64,000 nt of DNA, taken from the NCBI GenBank assembly GCA_033060915.1, contig CM065383.1, forward strand, positions 14,228,501-14,292,500. Direction: 5' to 3'. This DNA comes from Euryodendron excelsum (taxonomy: Eukaryota > Streptophyta > Magnoliopsida > Ericales > Pentaphylacaceae). The notes under the pieces were generated by a model. The model did not search any database and was not told the DNA's origin. It saw only the letters and a list, made by a program, of their open reading frames with translations. Of the stretch, positions 32,540 to 47,123 are shown one piece after another. The position numbers and the translations under genes were made by a program. Numbering within the stretch: the first letter of the stretch is position 1; each line of letters starts with the position of its first letter.

Positions 32540-34900
32540 ATCTACTTGGCCACAGGAGCCTTTGATTGGGCGGCAACCTTGGACGGGGCACCATTCTTCT
32601 CTGGAGCCTTTGACGGGGTGGCAGCCTCAGACTGGGGTGTTATCTTTCTCTACCCCCTCCTTGTCTTGCACCTTGCTTGTCGATGCTGCTTGACAGATGG
32701 CATCATCTTCGACCACTGGCTCAATCCTGGCTAGGTCCAGATTAGGATGAGCCTAAATGACCAGAGCTTTGGCTTCTTCGAAGCCATCCATATAAATTTG
32801 GGCAAAAGCTGTTTGGCACTCTGCCCCCTGCATATACTCCTGTTTAGCCTTCTTCTTGGCCTCCACCAGCCGACCAAGGAATGTTACAATCTGGTCGTGG
32901 GCAACCTTTAGGGCAGCCTTCTCGGTTGCCAGTTTTTCCCAGCAGGCTTTTTTTTTTGGGTGTTCTCCTTCTCAAAGTCAACCCTCAGCTTTGCCTGCTC
33001 GCTCTTAAGGGCCTGCACCCTACCCTCAACTTCCTTCACCTTCCCCAGGGCTGTGTTCAGCTAAGCCTAGAGTTGGTCAAAAGTCATTTTCTCCTCCACA
33101 AAGGCCTTCTCAAAATCCACTGATCTGCCACCAAGGATCATAACTCTGGTAACAGCCTGAACAGGAAGCAGCACGACCAAAAAAGGTTTAACAGCCTAGA
33201 AAGGAAGCGACAGAGTCAGAGAAAGTCAAAGCACCAAGCACAAGTCGATACTCCGATACCTTCAGCAGGTCCTGGCAAGCCTCCTTAGCTAATATATGTG
33301 ATGCCAGGGTGGCCATCTTGCCAATATCCATGGCGGAAATAATGCTCATGAGCTTCCTCATCGCCTCGCTAGCACTATCAAAAATCGACAGGGAAAAGGC
33401 TGGCACATCCCCCATAGGCCGAGCAGCTATTGGGGGCACTTCAACAGTAACCGTGGCTGGGAGAGGTGGAGGTAGAGCCTTCTTATTAGGAGTGTTGCAC
33501 AACTGAGGAGTATCATCCTCAAGGACTATCGTTTTCCCCTTGCCCCCCTCCGTAGTGGTTGGTGTAAGGGCCTTCTGGCTAGATGCCAACTTGAAACGCT
33601 TGGCCGGAGCAAGAGGGTCGACCCCTATGGTCAACTTAGTTTTCTTTAGAAAACTTTTGTTCAATGCTATCTCCTCCTCCTCGTCCTCGGGTAGTTCAAC
33701 CCCTTGATCTACACAGTACACATGTCATGGACGTCAGAACACGACAAACTACAATTAAGCAAAAAACACAAAGTACTCATTCCTTACGCGTTCTGCCCTT
33801 AGAGCGTAATCTGTAGGCTTAGGGCCTAATAGGAACATATCCAGATTTTTGACATTCACTAAGGCATAGGCTTTAGTAACGCTATGCTTGATAGCTCAGT
33901 CCACCCTCTCCTTTAGTGCCTCGCTCAGAGTGGGGGCAGCACGAGCTAAAAGCAATCAACCTAGGTCAGTACTCTATAGGCTTAAAAATCTAATGACAAA
34001 AGAGAAAAACACCACGGTTGGAGAGCGTACCCTTCCTAGAAGGCCTCCCCTACTCTCGAGGAACTCGAACGAACTTCTTATCCACTGGCTCCCAAGGCTG
34101 GCTCTCCCAGCCCTCACCGTAAATGAAGAAAAACTTGTCTTTCCACCCTTTGTGGGACGAGGGGCAAGTCTTTTACCAGCACAATGCCCTTGTTCTTGGC
34201 AGAGAAGTACCACTACCCTTTCTCGGGCTCTGGCATCTTATAGCAGTGCAAAAATTCATTAACTGTGAGGTTGTCCTTGCCACCACTACTCGCTTGCCAT
34301 AACACGATGCACACCACCAGAATCCTCCATGCGTTTGGCATGAGCTGACCAAGAACTAGCCCCAGAGTACCCATAATCTCCCTGATAGGAGTAAGGACGA
34401 GGAATCTAAGGCCGTTAGCCAGAGCGGCCTCATACACACAGACTTCCCCTGGTCGAGCAGAGTAAGCCTACTCCCCCTTCTTCGGAATCCTATAGCGTAG
34501 CGCAGGAGGCATCTGGTACTTCTTCCAAATCCTCTTCATCCTCTTTTCTGTCATCATAGAGGACACCCCCTTCGCCGCAAAATTGAATTCCCTCACTCCC
34601 GACACCACCATCGTCCCAGCTTCAGGGTCCACTCTTTCTCTAGAAGCCCTAGAAGCCCCAGAAGGAACCATTGATAAACTATCAGGGGCCCGGGCTTAAT
34701 CCTAACCAGATCCTGAGAAGGAGTGTTCTCAGAATCTGATGATTGCATATCTCTTTCATCCATGGTTCCTATCAGATATCCCTTCTGCCTAGATTTGACT
34801 TCTACCCCAGCCAGTTCTCCAACCCACCTAAGCGACTCAGAGACCGCTCCCAAACCCTTTGATGATTGCTCAAAACTACGAACTCAGGAAGAATTGCATA
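32540..34900 (-). pseudogene. Antisense ORF of the Retand-like element, PF04195-like
   Basis: It is read on the minus strand, opposite gag-pol, between the repeat array and the 3' LTR. From right to left: an N-terminal segment (34593-34853), then MKRIWKKYQMPPALRYRIPKKGE (34468-34671), a stop where relatives have Trp, and RPGEVCVYEAALANGLRFLV...LGQLMPNAWRILVVCIVLW...LTVNEFLHCYKM (34213-34437). After a frameshift comes RWKDKFFFIYGEGWE near 34120. These blocks match the plant family called Putative gypsy type transposon. Next is a Pro/Lys-rich acidic middle (33188-33721), and a decayed coiled coil near 32950-33120 (VKEVEGRVQALKSEQAKLRVDFEKE). Its function is unknown. Many stops and at least two frameshifts make it non-functional. 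Confidence 0.7.
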
Positions 34901-35321
34901 AAAGCTAAAAGCTACAGCGAAGAAACTTACACAGCCACACAACGAATCCTTTGGGGCAGTTGCGAATTGACACAGCAGCAAGCAGTGCCGCAGAAAATTT
35001 GGCGAGTGGTATGAAAATCTCCAAGTATGGCACATGCAAAGTGAGAGCCAAAGGGTGTAACTGCCTAGGCTAAAAGCCTCCTTTTTTAAATTAACGGCCC
35101 AGATTGGCTCATCGACCCATAGGTCTGACAGCTGGCAGTCCACGAGTCACGTCATGTTTTGGAGACCAATGAGAGCGTCCCGCGTGGCGAAATGTCAATC
35201 ACCACATTTATTCATCGCCAGCCTTAGTCATAAATGTGCTTCCGGCGCCATAAATGTGTTTCCACTTTACGAAAAGACACTCATTATCCCAGGAATTTTT
35301 CTGACCACACTTGGGGTACTC

Positions 35322-35339
35322 AGAGGAATTGGGGGCAAT
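35322..35339 (+). promoter_or_regulatory. Polypurine tract of the Retand-like element
   Basis: AGAGGAATTGGGGGCAAT directly precedes the TGATGG start of the 3' LTR. The same motif is repeated inside each LTR 87 bp downstream, immediately before a second TGATGGGGACCGATC. Confidence 0.7.
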
Positions 35340-36067
35340 TGATGGGGACTGATCACGAATACCCTGACCGGCTGACCAGGAATTCCCTTGACCACGCTTG
35401 GGGTACTCAGAGGAATTGGGGGCAACTGATGGGGACCGATCAGGAATCCTCCTATATCAAGAATAGGGCTCCCATGGTATATATCAAGCAAGAAGACAAT
35501 GGAGATTAACCTTGAGAGCTTCAACTGACTTGAGCACGACCGAGCAGACCGCACCGACCAGACCTCCTGGGATGGTGCTGATCATCTTCTCCCACGACAG
35601 TACTAGTGGGGGCCACCACCGACAACCCAATCATGATAACGTGCTACCAGCTCCACGACTTCGCGTGTAGCATGAGGTAGTTCTCCGCTCTAACGCATGT
35701 CTAAGGGATTGCAACGTGTGAAGTTAGATAACCACTCCCCCACTACCCTGCCACCAGTCAGATCTTCCAATGCCATGCTGCCACGTGAAAAGACAATCAT
35801 CTCCCACTATCTCCATGCATGCAACGCCCTCTTAGAGCTACCAGGATGCCTACTCATATAAAAGGAAAACTCATCTTTTTCAAGAAGGTACGAAAACGTA
35901 AATTTTAACCAAAACTCTGTTGAAATATCTCCAGAAACCTAATTTTGGCATCGGAGTGCCTTCGACATGCATCACATTGGTACCCCTCATTCCTCTTTCC
36001 TTCTCAAATTAACGAAGCAGCCCGTCGCTGATTTGGAGATTGGCCTTACAAGTTTACTGCTTTATCA
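35340..36067 (+). repeat. 3' LTR (728 bp) of the complete Retand-like element
   Basis: It starts TGATGGGGACTG and ends GCTTTATCA, followed by the target duplication TAATT. It matches the 5' LTR along its length. One visible difference is about 14 extra bases near 35545-35560 (an ACCGCACCGACCAG-like insert), which accounts for most of the length difference. Confidence 0.9.
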
Positions 36068-37791
36068 TAATTATTGTAATTTTTTTATATTATTATAATT
36101 TTATCTCTTACTTTGTTCATAATGTATCTAAAAAAATTACTAAGATAAAAAAAAAAAAACAAAACAAAACGAAATGGGTGTAAAAAAGAGTTAAGCGGTG
36201 CAGAATGTGGAGAGACATTACTATAGTTGAGCGGCATAGAGGAGATGTCTATAGAACCAAACCCCGCCCCGTTACCACACAAAGGTGTCGATTGATAATA
36301 TGATACGCACCACGGACGCTGTTCAACGGGGGATTGATACTGTGCTTATTTGCCATTAGACAAGTGTTCATTGAAGTGTGGATGCGATACAGAGAGTGCT
36401 TAGAGCGTGAGAAGGAAGCGAGGTAAGATGGGAGTGTGTGACGAGGGTACTTCCATTTTACTTGGGAGATAGGCTGGCACTGACAGAGCAAAGTGGGGCA
36501 GAGATGCGGATACGGAACAGAGTTTCCTTTTGTTTTTTTTTTGGATGTATTTTTTGGGTTTATGAGACTGGGACTGTTGCCTCGTGATCAGAGAAGGCAG
36601 ATCCATGGAAGACTGTTCCCACTAGTCACGTGGCCTCTTTTGACCGCACTAATGACCAAACCCATCTCTCTCTCTCTGAGTCTGAACCCCCTTCCAACCC
36701 CAGGCCCCGGCCCCCCACATTCTTACGAGCGGCCCTTACCTCTTTCTCTATCTACACGACACGTTCTGTCTCCATATCTCAACACCCACTCTCCGTAGGT
36801 TTTGGTACACTTGTTTTTCAAAGCCAAATCCTTACGCTAATAATACTCTAAAGCCAACCACAATCGGATAAAAAATGGAATCACTAACCCAAAAAAATAA
36901 CTTCTGTAAAGCCAACCACAATTAGATTGGTATGGAATGACTAACTCAAACAATCAAATGACCCGAAACTCGAATTTATCCAAAAAAACAAAAAACAGAA
37001 AATAAATAAAATAAAATTGCATTTTTTAAATTTTTTTTATTATCAAATTCTTGATCCGCATAATCTTAAACAAGACAAGTTGGGAAAACATTTAAATACG
37101 AGACCGTATAACAGACGGATGCTATTCTTTCCAGGTTTTGTACACACAAAATTTTTTTGTAGAGAATGATTCATTTGTTGTATAAATTAGGGTGGCTCTC
37201 ATATTTTCTTTACCATTTTTGAAACTGTACATTTCTATTCATTAATTAATGTTTAATCTTTGTCTTATAAGTACATCACTACATGTTAGCATTTGCCTTA
37301 TAACAAAGGTAAATGCTCTTTTTTTAACAAAAAGAACATTTTGATAATGCTCTTTTTTATAATGATGTGGCAATAATATTTTGATAATTGTAAAAGTCAT
37401 TACTATGAATATTTTATTTCAGATTGAAAGCTCTGATGTATTATGTATGAATTTTCTAATTATAAGGTTTTATCATAAAACACAACACCTAATATGATGT
37501 TTCTTAATTAAAAAATGTCATTACTACGTCATTAGTGAATTTTGTTTTGTAATCTTTTTTTTTTTAAATAACAGCCTTTCATAAAAATAGTGATATGACT
37601 TTCCTCCAATCTGGGTTGTAGGAAAGTCAGTGACAACATACCATTTAATCATGTATTTATATATGTATCTCTTATTTTAATGTCTTTTACAAGTACAATA
37701 ATCCCATGAACGGTGTAAAAAGATAAATAGATCAATAATATAGTTTTAATACGTGGCAGCTTGGTGTACTGTTACATAAACTCCTATCTAA

Positions 37792-38158
37792 GAACATCTC
37801 TAAAAAGCTCTCTAAAATGACTCTCTTAGTTATTTTAGAAAACCAAACTTAAAAAATGGCCATCCAACTCACTCTCTATATAGCTCTCCATTTTAGATAA
37901 TCTTATTTTGGCTCTCAAATATAGAAAGCCAAAAGTGACTCTCTAAATTTTAATTTACAAATCTCTTTCACTCTTTCTCATCTTTTTTTTTCCTCTTTTG
38001 TTAGAGTGAATGTTAAAAAATGAATAATTCATGAAGTGGTTAGGTAAAATAGAGAGTATTGTTGGAACATTTTTAAAAAAATGACTGGTTAAAATAAAGA
38101 ATGAAGTTTTAAAGTATATTTTGACTAATTATTTTGGAGAATAGTCTTAAAGATGCTC
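37792..38158. mobile_element. MITE-like element with terminal inverted repeats and TAA duplication
   Basis: The left end reads GAACATCTCTAAAAAGCTC and the right end, on the other strand, GAGCATCTTTAAGACTATT. Both ends then continue into similar sequence (CTCTAAAATG and CTCCAAAAT). TAA flanks both sides (37789-37791 and 38159-38161). Length is 367 bp with no coding capacity. The GAGCATCT-type end and TAA duplication fit PIF/Harbinger-derived MITEs; that superfamily placement is inference. Confidence 0.65.
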
Positions 38159-38605
38159 TAAATTGAAGAAAATCATTGTCCTAGATTGTATTACTACTAC
38201 TACTAGTCATACCACAATAGTAGAAAAAGAACCAACTGGCTTTTAGTACTCTTTTAGAAGATTGAGAGTTTAACTCTTGTCTAATATAAGAGTTGACAAC
38301 AAAAAAATTTATTTCTTATAAATATTTTAATCTCAAATGACTAAATTTTAGTAGAACTAAAAAAATAAATAATTAAGTTACGCACAAATTAACCACCACA
38401 TCCCCTACCGCTGAACCAAAGAGAGAGAAAGAGAATATACCACTTCGTGGCATAAAACATTTAACACCACCTTGTGGCCTGACCTCAGCTTGACTGACTC
38501 ACTAACTAGAGAACTCATCTTACTCGCCTCCTCAGAATAACTCTATCTTTATGTATAACATGTTAGCTGGGTCCCTCTATGTCCCCTTCACTTCATATGT
38601 CTCTG

Positions 38606-38616
38606 TATATATAACG
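38606..38616 (+). promoter_or_regulatory. Candidate TATA box of the GATA gene
   Basis: TATATATAAC lies about 450 bp before the start codon, in a region that turns CT-rich downstream. A second TATATATT is at about 38674. Which one is used, if either, cannot be told from the sequence. Confidence 0.3.
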
Positions 38617-38997
38617 TATACATAAGCTATCTGTTAGCATTCGACGACAGCGTGGACTGCAGGTGCTGACCGGTATATATTTTACTTTTTTTTTTTTTCT
38701 GGTATTTCGCCATTTTATTAGCTTATAAAGCTAGCAGACAACACCCATCTCAGTTCTCCAGTACACTTCAATCTCTCTCCTCTTCTAAGTTCTATTGTAA
38801 CATTATATTATCGATTACACATCGCTCTCGCAGTTTACCATTTGCTCGTACCTCTCCTGCTATATCCCTCTAACTATATTCTCACAATCTCCATTTCTTA
38901 TTGTCCTTGCTCGCTCTCTCTCTCTCCTTCCTGATCTTCCTCAAATTTTCCCATTCAACAAAGAACTACACGCGGTTTGGCACCCTTAGATCTAAAC

Positions 38998-39011
<14 letters not shown>

Positions 39012-39055
<44 letters not shown>
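39012..39055 (+). repeat. AG microsatellite in 5' leader of the GATA gene
   Basis: Twenty-two AG units follow a TA repeat (38997-39011) and end six bases before the ATG at 39061. The position is inside the likely 5' untranslated leader. An upstream frame without ATG reads through it as Arg-Glu repeats and is not a real N-terminus. Confidence 0.9.
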
Positions 39056-39058
<3 letters not shown>

Positions 39059-39060
39059 GG

Positions 39061-40066
39061 ATGCATAGGTGCGGTAGTTCTCATGGGAACATGGTGGGAC
39101 CATGTACATGTGGTTTATTTAACAGTCAAAGTAATGCCTTCTCAATGCCCAACCACAAGCCGTTTGATGAAGCTGACATGTATTCTTCATTCACATCATC
39201 TTCTTCTTCTTCTTCTTCTGTCGACTGCACTCTCTCACTTGGAACTCCATCCACTCGTCTAAGCAGCGACACTAAAAAGCGACTCCACCACGATCGACGC
39301 TCTAGCTCTAATTCCATGTCCAACTTTTCTAATTGGGATATATTGCAGTCCAGGCACACACCTTCACCGCCAACAACTTCCAAGACCAGCCGTGGCAGCA
39401 ATAGCAATAACAACAACTCCGGCGGTGAGCTCTTCATTGCTCGACGGTGTGCTAACTGCGATGCCACTTCTACTCCTCTCTGGAGAAACGGTCCAAGAGG
39501 CCCAAAGGTCCACCATACTTAATTCTCAATGCAAATATTTTTTTTTAATATTATACAAGTAAAAAAATTCATATAAAAATTATCATTAAAATAATTTATT
39601 TGAATAAGAACCGATCACTTTAAAATAAAATATGAATTGTGATTACTCTTAGTTATAATAATATCACTGTCTCATTACTCTTGTAAGATTTTCTAGATGA
39701 AGAGCAATTTTTCTTATTTTTTCATGTGTGTTTTATTCTTTATATAGGTATGTTTTGTGGAAGCTAACGCGTGTGTATGAGAAATTGCAGTCGCTTTGCA
39801 ATGCTTGTGGAATCCGATTCAAGAAGGAAGAGAGGAGAGCAACGGCAGCCGCCGCTGGTGGAGCTGCATTAGGAGTAATGGAGCCTCAGCATATGATAAA
39901 CAATTCATGGGTCCCGCAGTTAGAGTCCCATAAAATGCCTTGCTTCTCTCTGGCCATTGGCAATGAATTCAGGTTCATCGAGGAGGACAATTCCGGCATT
40001 CCCTTCCTTTCTCGGCGCCTTAACGTCCCAGACAAGCGGAGCCTTGTTCATGACTTCACGAGATGA
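39061..40066 (+). CDS. HAN: HANABA TARANU-like GATA transcription factor
   Basis: The two exons are 39061-39507 and 39791-40066, with a GT...AG intron of 283 bp, giving 240 residues. The GATA zinc finger is C130-x2-C133-x18-C152-x2-C155, and the intron falls just before SLCNACGIRFKKEERR, as in plant class-B GATA genes. The N-terminus has a C-T-C-G-L-F segment (residues 15-20) and the SVDCTLSLGTPSTRL block (53-67), both typical of the HAN group. The C-terminus ends LNVPDKRSLVHDFTR, as does HAN. In Arabidopsis, HAN and its paralogues act in the nucleus to set meristem and organ boundaries; the same role here is inference. Poly-Ser (46-53) and an Asn-rich stretch (114-119) are low complexity. 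The start was chosen because an in-frame upstream extension is only microsatellite. Confidence 0.92.
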
Positions 40067-40715
40067 TGATGATCAAGATCGTGAAATCATCGTCAAATTC
40101 TTTTCTTCTTCTTCTGTTTCAAAAGCTTTGTCCATCTCTCATAGATGGAGTGAAAATGGGGATAATTCTATGTTGTTTAGTCACTTTTCTTTAGTTCTTT
40201 AACTTTTCCCTTTCAGTAGTCTCTCATTATAGTGTTGCTTTTCTGTTCAGTCTACTTCATACACTTTCTCAATGGATATTGGTGATGGTCATGTTGATGA
40301 TGATAGCCGCACCGTTTGATTGGTTTGTAGATATCATGTGGCATGTTCGTTCAGGTGGTGTCGCCTTTGTGAACTGGAGTTACTGTTCACCGTCATATAG
40401 ATACATACTGACATATATATATATATATATATTTATATTATACCTGAGAGTCCGAAGCTATGTGGTTCTGCTAGTACTTGTTCCTGAATTATACAACTGA
40501 AGGATGATCCAATGCCAATACATTTCATTCTGGTGTGTGGTTAATCCTGGTGAAAAATCTGAGCTTGCTGATCAGTATGGTTCTGAAACCCCAAAGCTGT
40601 GTGGTGCAGAAACAGAACATGGAATTTGAAAAGGACTTGTAATGAGGCTGATGTGGCATAGAGCTTGGAGGCAAATGGAAGCGTTTTGGGGGACACAAAT
40701 TAAGGAATTTTTATG
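40067..40715. other. 3' flank of the GATA gene
   Basis: The probable 3' untranslated region and flank. It holds a TA microsatellite near 40414-40431. No further coding exon is recognisable; the 81- and 73-codon open frames here have no family match. Confidence 0.5.
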
Positions 40716-41099
40716 CATAGTTATCGTAACCGGACCGAACCGGCCGGCTGAGCCAAATGAATAGGGAATTAGATTTTAAATCGGCCAATTTTTTTTAAAA
40801 AATTAACAAATCAATCAGTCGGTTCAACCAAAAAAACTATTGAACAACTTTGACTTTTTAAGTCTCTTTCAAAAATTTAATTTATTTATAACTTAAGGGT
40901 ATTATTAAGAAATATTTATCACTGCTTCACTTGATTGCTTGTGTTTTATATTTCAAAATATAAATTATAGTTAAGGTAAAATATATATTAATAAATAAAA
41001 TATATTTAATGTATAACACCGGTTGAACCAGTTAAATTGATGAACACGTGAACCAATAGTCTCACCGATTTGATACTCGGTTCAATTCTGATAACTATG
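40716..41099. mobile_element. MITE-like element, copy 1, CATAGTTATC inverted ends
   Basis: The left end is CATAGTTATCGTAACCGGAC and the right end GATAACTATG, an exact inverted match over ten bases. Both ends then continue with CGGTTCAA-type sequence. Length is 384 bp, AT-rich, non-coding. A second copy in opposite orientation lies at 42250-42660 and shares the internal ACAAAAACTTTGACTTTTTAAGTCTCTTT region. Superfamily not assigned. Confidence 0.7.
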
Positions 41100-42249
41100 G
41101 AAAATGGAATAAGTTCTCTTTTGCCTTTTGTACTACAATGTGTGCACCCACGACTCTCACTTATCCTACTAACTTCATACTCTCAAATTTAATTGAGTTA
41201 GATTAAAATTATCATTCTATCATTTGTGACAGACTTTAGTAAGCAAGTTTCACCAAACTTTAAGTATTTGCTTTTTATAATTGTATAGATAAGTTTTTGA
41301 ACACGCAAAAACAAAAAAAAAAAAAAAAGAAAAAGAAAAAGAAACCAGCTCGTGTAAACTTGGAAGGGCAAAAACAGCTTGCATTTAAATAAAAAAATCC
41401 TACCAGAATTATGTGGCTATTATATTTTTGTGATTAGAAGTTATTATGAGAGATGTTTTATTTTAAAATAAATAGCTCTCATTCAACAACTTAAACTCTT
41501 TATTTTAAAATAAATGGCTCTTGTAGTGTAAAAATTTTACACTATAAGTAGATCAAAATTAAATTCTTTAATCAATAATACATGACAAATATTAACATAC
41601 ATTAGCAAGACCCATAATGCATTAAGTAATAACCTATTATGTAATACTGCAGGCATTAAATTTTAGGCACTAGAATTCGACAATTGTTTACAAGTCTTAC
41701 TTTTTTATGTTGTAATTACACTCATGTGTATTTAGTAATGTGCCTCCCACCGCTTTTGGATATAGGAGTGAGAAAATGAGGTGAGAAATATGCATTCTTT
41801 ATGAAAACATAATAATGTTATGCATGATCTATTTCTCATTCCATTTTCTTACTGTTAGACACAAAATAGATGGATCCATAAATGGGAGTCACTTGTGTCT
41901 GTGACTGAAAAATGTTATAAGAAATATAATTGTGTGTAGTATTTTCTTTAAAAAAAATCTGAAAAATATTACCATCAAAACCATAATTTGGCATAAAAAT
42001 GGGCGGCTTGTTATTAGGGTAATCTTGACTTTTGGTAGGATAAAAATTTTGCGAAGAGATAAACTTGCCCTGAAAATTGTTGTGCATTATGAATTATACT
42101 CCTGTAGTCCCAAAGAATACATGCCATTTTCTTTTAATTTAGTTAATTATTTTTATTGAATTCAGAGACATGAAATTCCAGCCTTGAATTTAGAATACAA
42201 TCTTAAAGTTTTAGAACAAAAGGGAACTCTGGGGATTCTTTCTTTGTAG
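41100..42249. other. AT-rich intergenic DNA
   Basis: No gene seen. Two near-identical TATTTTAAAATAAATAGCTCT blocks occur about 55 bp apart near 41458 and 41504. An A-rich run lies near 41312-41340. Confidence 0.5.
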
Positions 42250-42660
42250 CATAGTTATGAGAACCGAATTGAACCAAACATTAAAAAATTGAGTTATCGG
42301 TTCATAGTTTATCAGTTCAACCGATGGCTCAACTGGTATTATAAATTAAATATATTTTATTTATTTATATATGTTTCACATTAAATATAATTTATATTGT
42401 AAAATAAAACACAAGAAATCAGGTGAAACAGTAGTAAGTGCTGGTTAATTCTACTTTCACTTTCCAAATTCCACTCCTAAGAGTCACAAATACATTAAAT
42501 TTATTTTTCAAAGAGACTTAAAAAGTCAAAGTTGGTTGACGGCATTTACAAAACATCAACCAATTCTTTTGGTTCAATTTGGTTTACATGCAGTTTTAGT
42601 AAATTAATTGAATTGTACCAGTTTTTTATTCAACCGGCCACTCTTGTTTTGATAACTATA
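42250..42660. mobile_element. MITE-like element, copy 2, inverted relative to copy 1
   Basis: It starts CATAGTTATGAGAACCG and ends GATAACTATA. Its GAGACTTAAAAAGTCAAAGTTG is the reverse complement of the matching part of copy 1, so the copies are in opposite orientation. It is 411 bp and non-coding. Flanks CTTTGTAG and TTTCGTAG agree at 6 of 8 positions, a possible decayed 8-bp target duplication. Confidence 0.65.
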
Positions 42661-43108
42661 TTTCGTAGGATATAAAGAGGAAAGCGATGGAACAACATAA
42701 AGTTAATATAAAAAAATCCATATTGATTAGTGATGTATCAATTTGTATTTTCTTATGTCATTTGGAAAACCCAAATTGAGATTCAAATCCAAGAATCGTT
42801 CATGAATTCACAGTCAGCAGTCAATAGTTAATGGTTCAAATTTGTCATGAATTTTGGCTTTTGTGACTGAAAATCCACATTTTCTTTTTCAATAGAAAAG
42901 GGAAGAGAAGGTTTTAAGCACCGCAACAGATAGGGGAGGATTTATTCAATCACATAGTTTGGGCTTCTAGAATCTTGCACCCTTGGGGCTTTCTATTTGA
43001 TTGGATCGAAAGGCCCAATGAATTGGGATTTCCCTATTGGTCCGCTCTGGTCAGCGTATGAACATCTATCTCTTGAACACAGGTTTAGGTTCAGCCTGAT
43101 CTAGTTTA

Positions 43109-46957
<3,849 letters not shown>

Positions 46958-47123
46958 GGGCTGTTTGGAACTTGAGGAAAGAAAGGAAAAGAAAGAACAG
47001 ATAATATGTTTTTTTTTCTGTTTCATTTCTAGCTTGGGAGGAGAGGGAAAAAAATCCAAATAAATCATTTTTCCTATAATTTCTTTCTCACTTTCTTTTC
47101 CTTCCTTATTTTCCAAACATATT
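46958..47123. mobile_element. Short fold-back MITE-like element
   Basis: GGGCTGTTTGGAACTTGAGG...AAGGAAAAGAAAG on the left is mirrored by CTTTCTTTTCCTTCC...TTCCAAACA on the right. The inverted repeats cover about 40 bp on each side with a small centre, total about 165 bp. No clear target duplication was found. A G/C-flanked TTTGGAA end is common among small hAT-type MITEs, but I do not assign it. Confidence 0.5.

Larger units (their letters stand above)
24149..36072 (+). mobile_element. Complete Retand-like Tat element with LTRs and TAATT target duplication
   Basis: The element runs from the 5' LTR (24154-24873) to the 3' LTR (35340-36067) and is flanked on both sides by TAATT (24149-24153 and 36068-36072). 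The order is LTR, primer site, gag, protease, RT, RNase H, archaeal-type RNase H, integrase, hairpin-repeat array, antisense ORF, polypurine tract, LTR. The two LTRs differ at roughly one base in ten by eye, so the insertion is old. Coding parts are broken by many stops. The double RNase H supports the Tat lineage; the name Retand-like is an inference from layout. Confidence 0.9.
36073..38976. other. Intergenic DNA upstream of the GATA gene
   Basis: AT-rich, with a MITE-like element at 37792-38158. No coding frame here has a family match. CT-rich stretches near 36660 and 38900-38935 and several T-runs are present. The last 500 bp probably include the promoter and 5' leader of the GATA gene. 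Confidence 0.6.

Noticed and set aside
38977..39060. Upstream in-frame extension of the GATA protein (poly Arg-Glu)
   Set aside because: It begins at a non-ATG codon and consists of translated AG microsatellite; the ATG at 39061 starts the conserved N-terminus.
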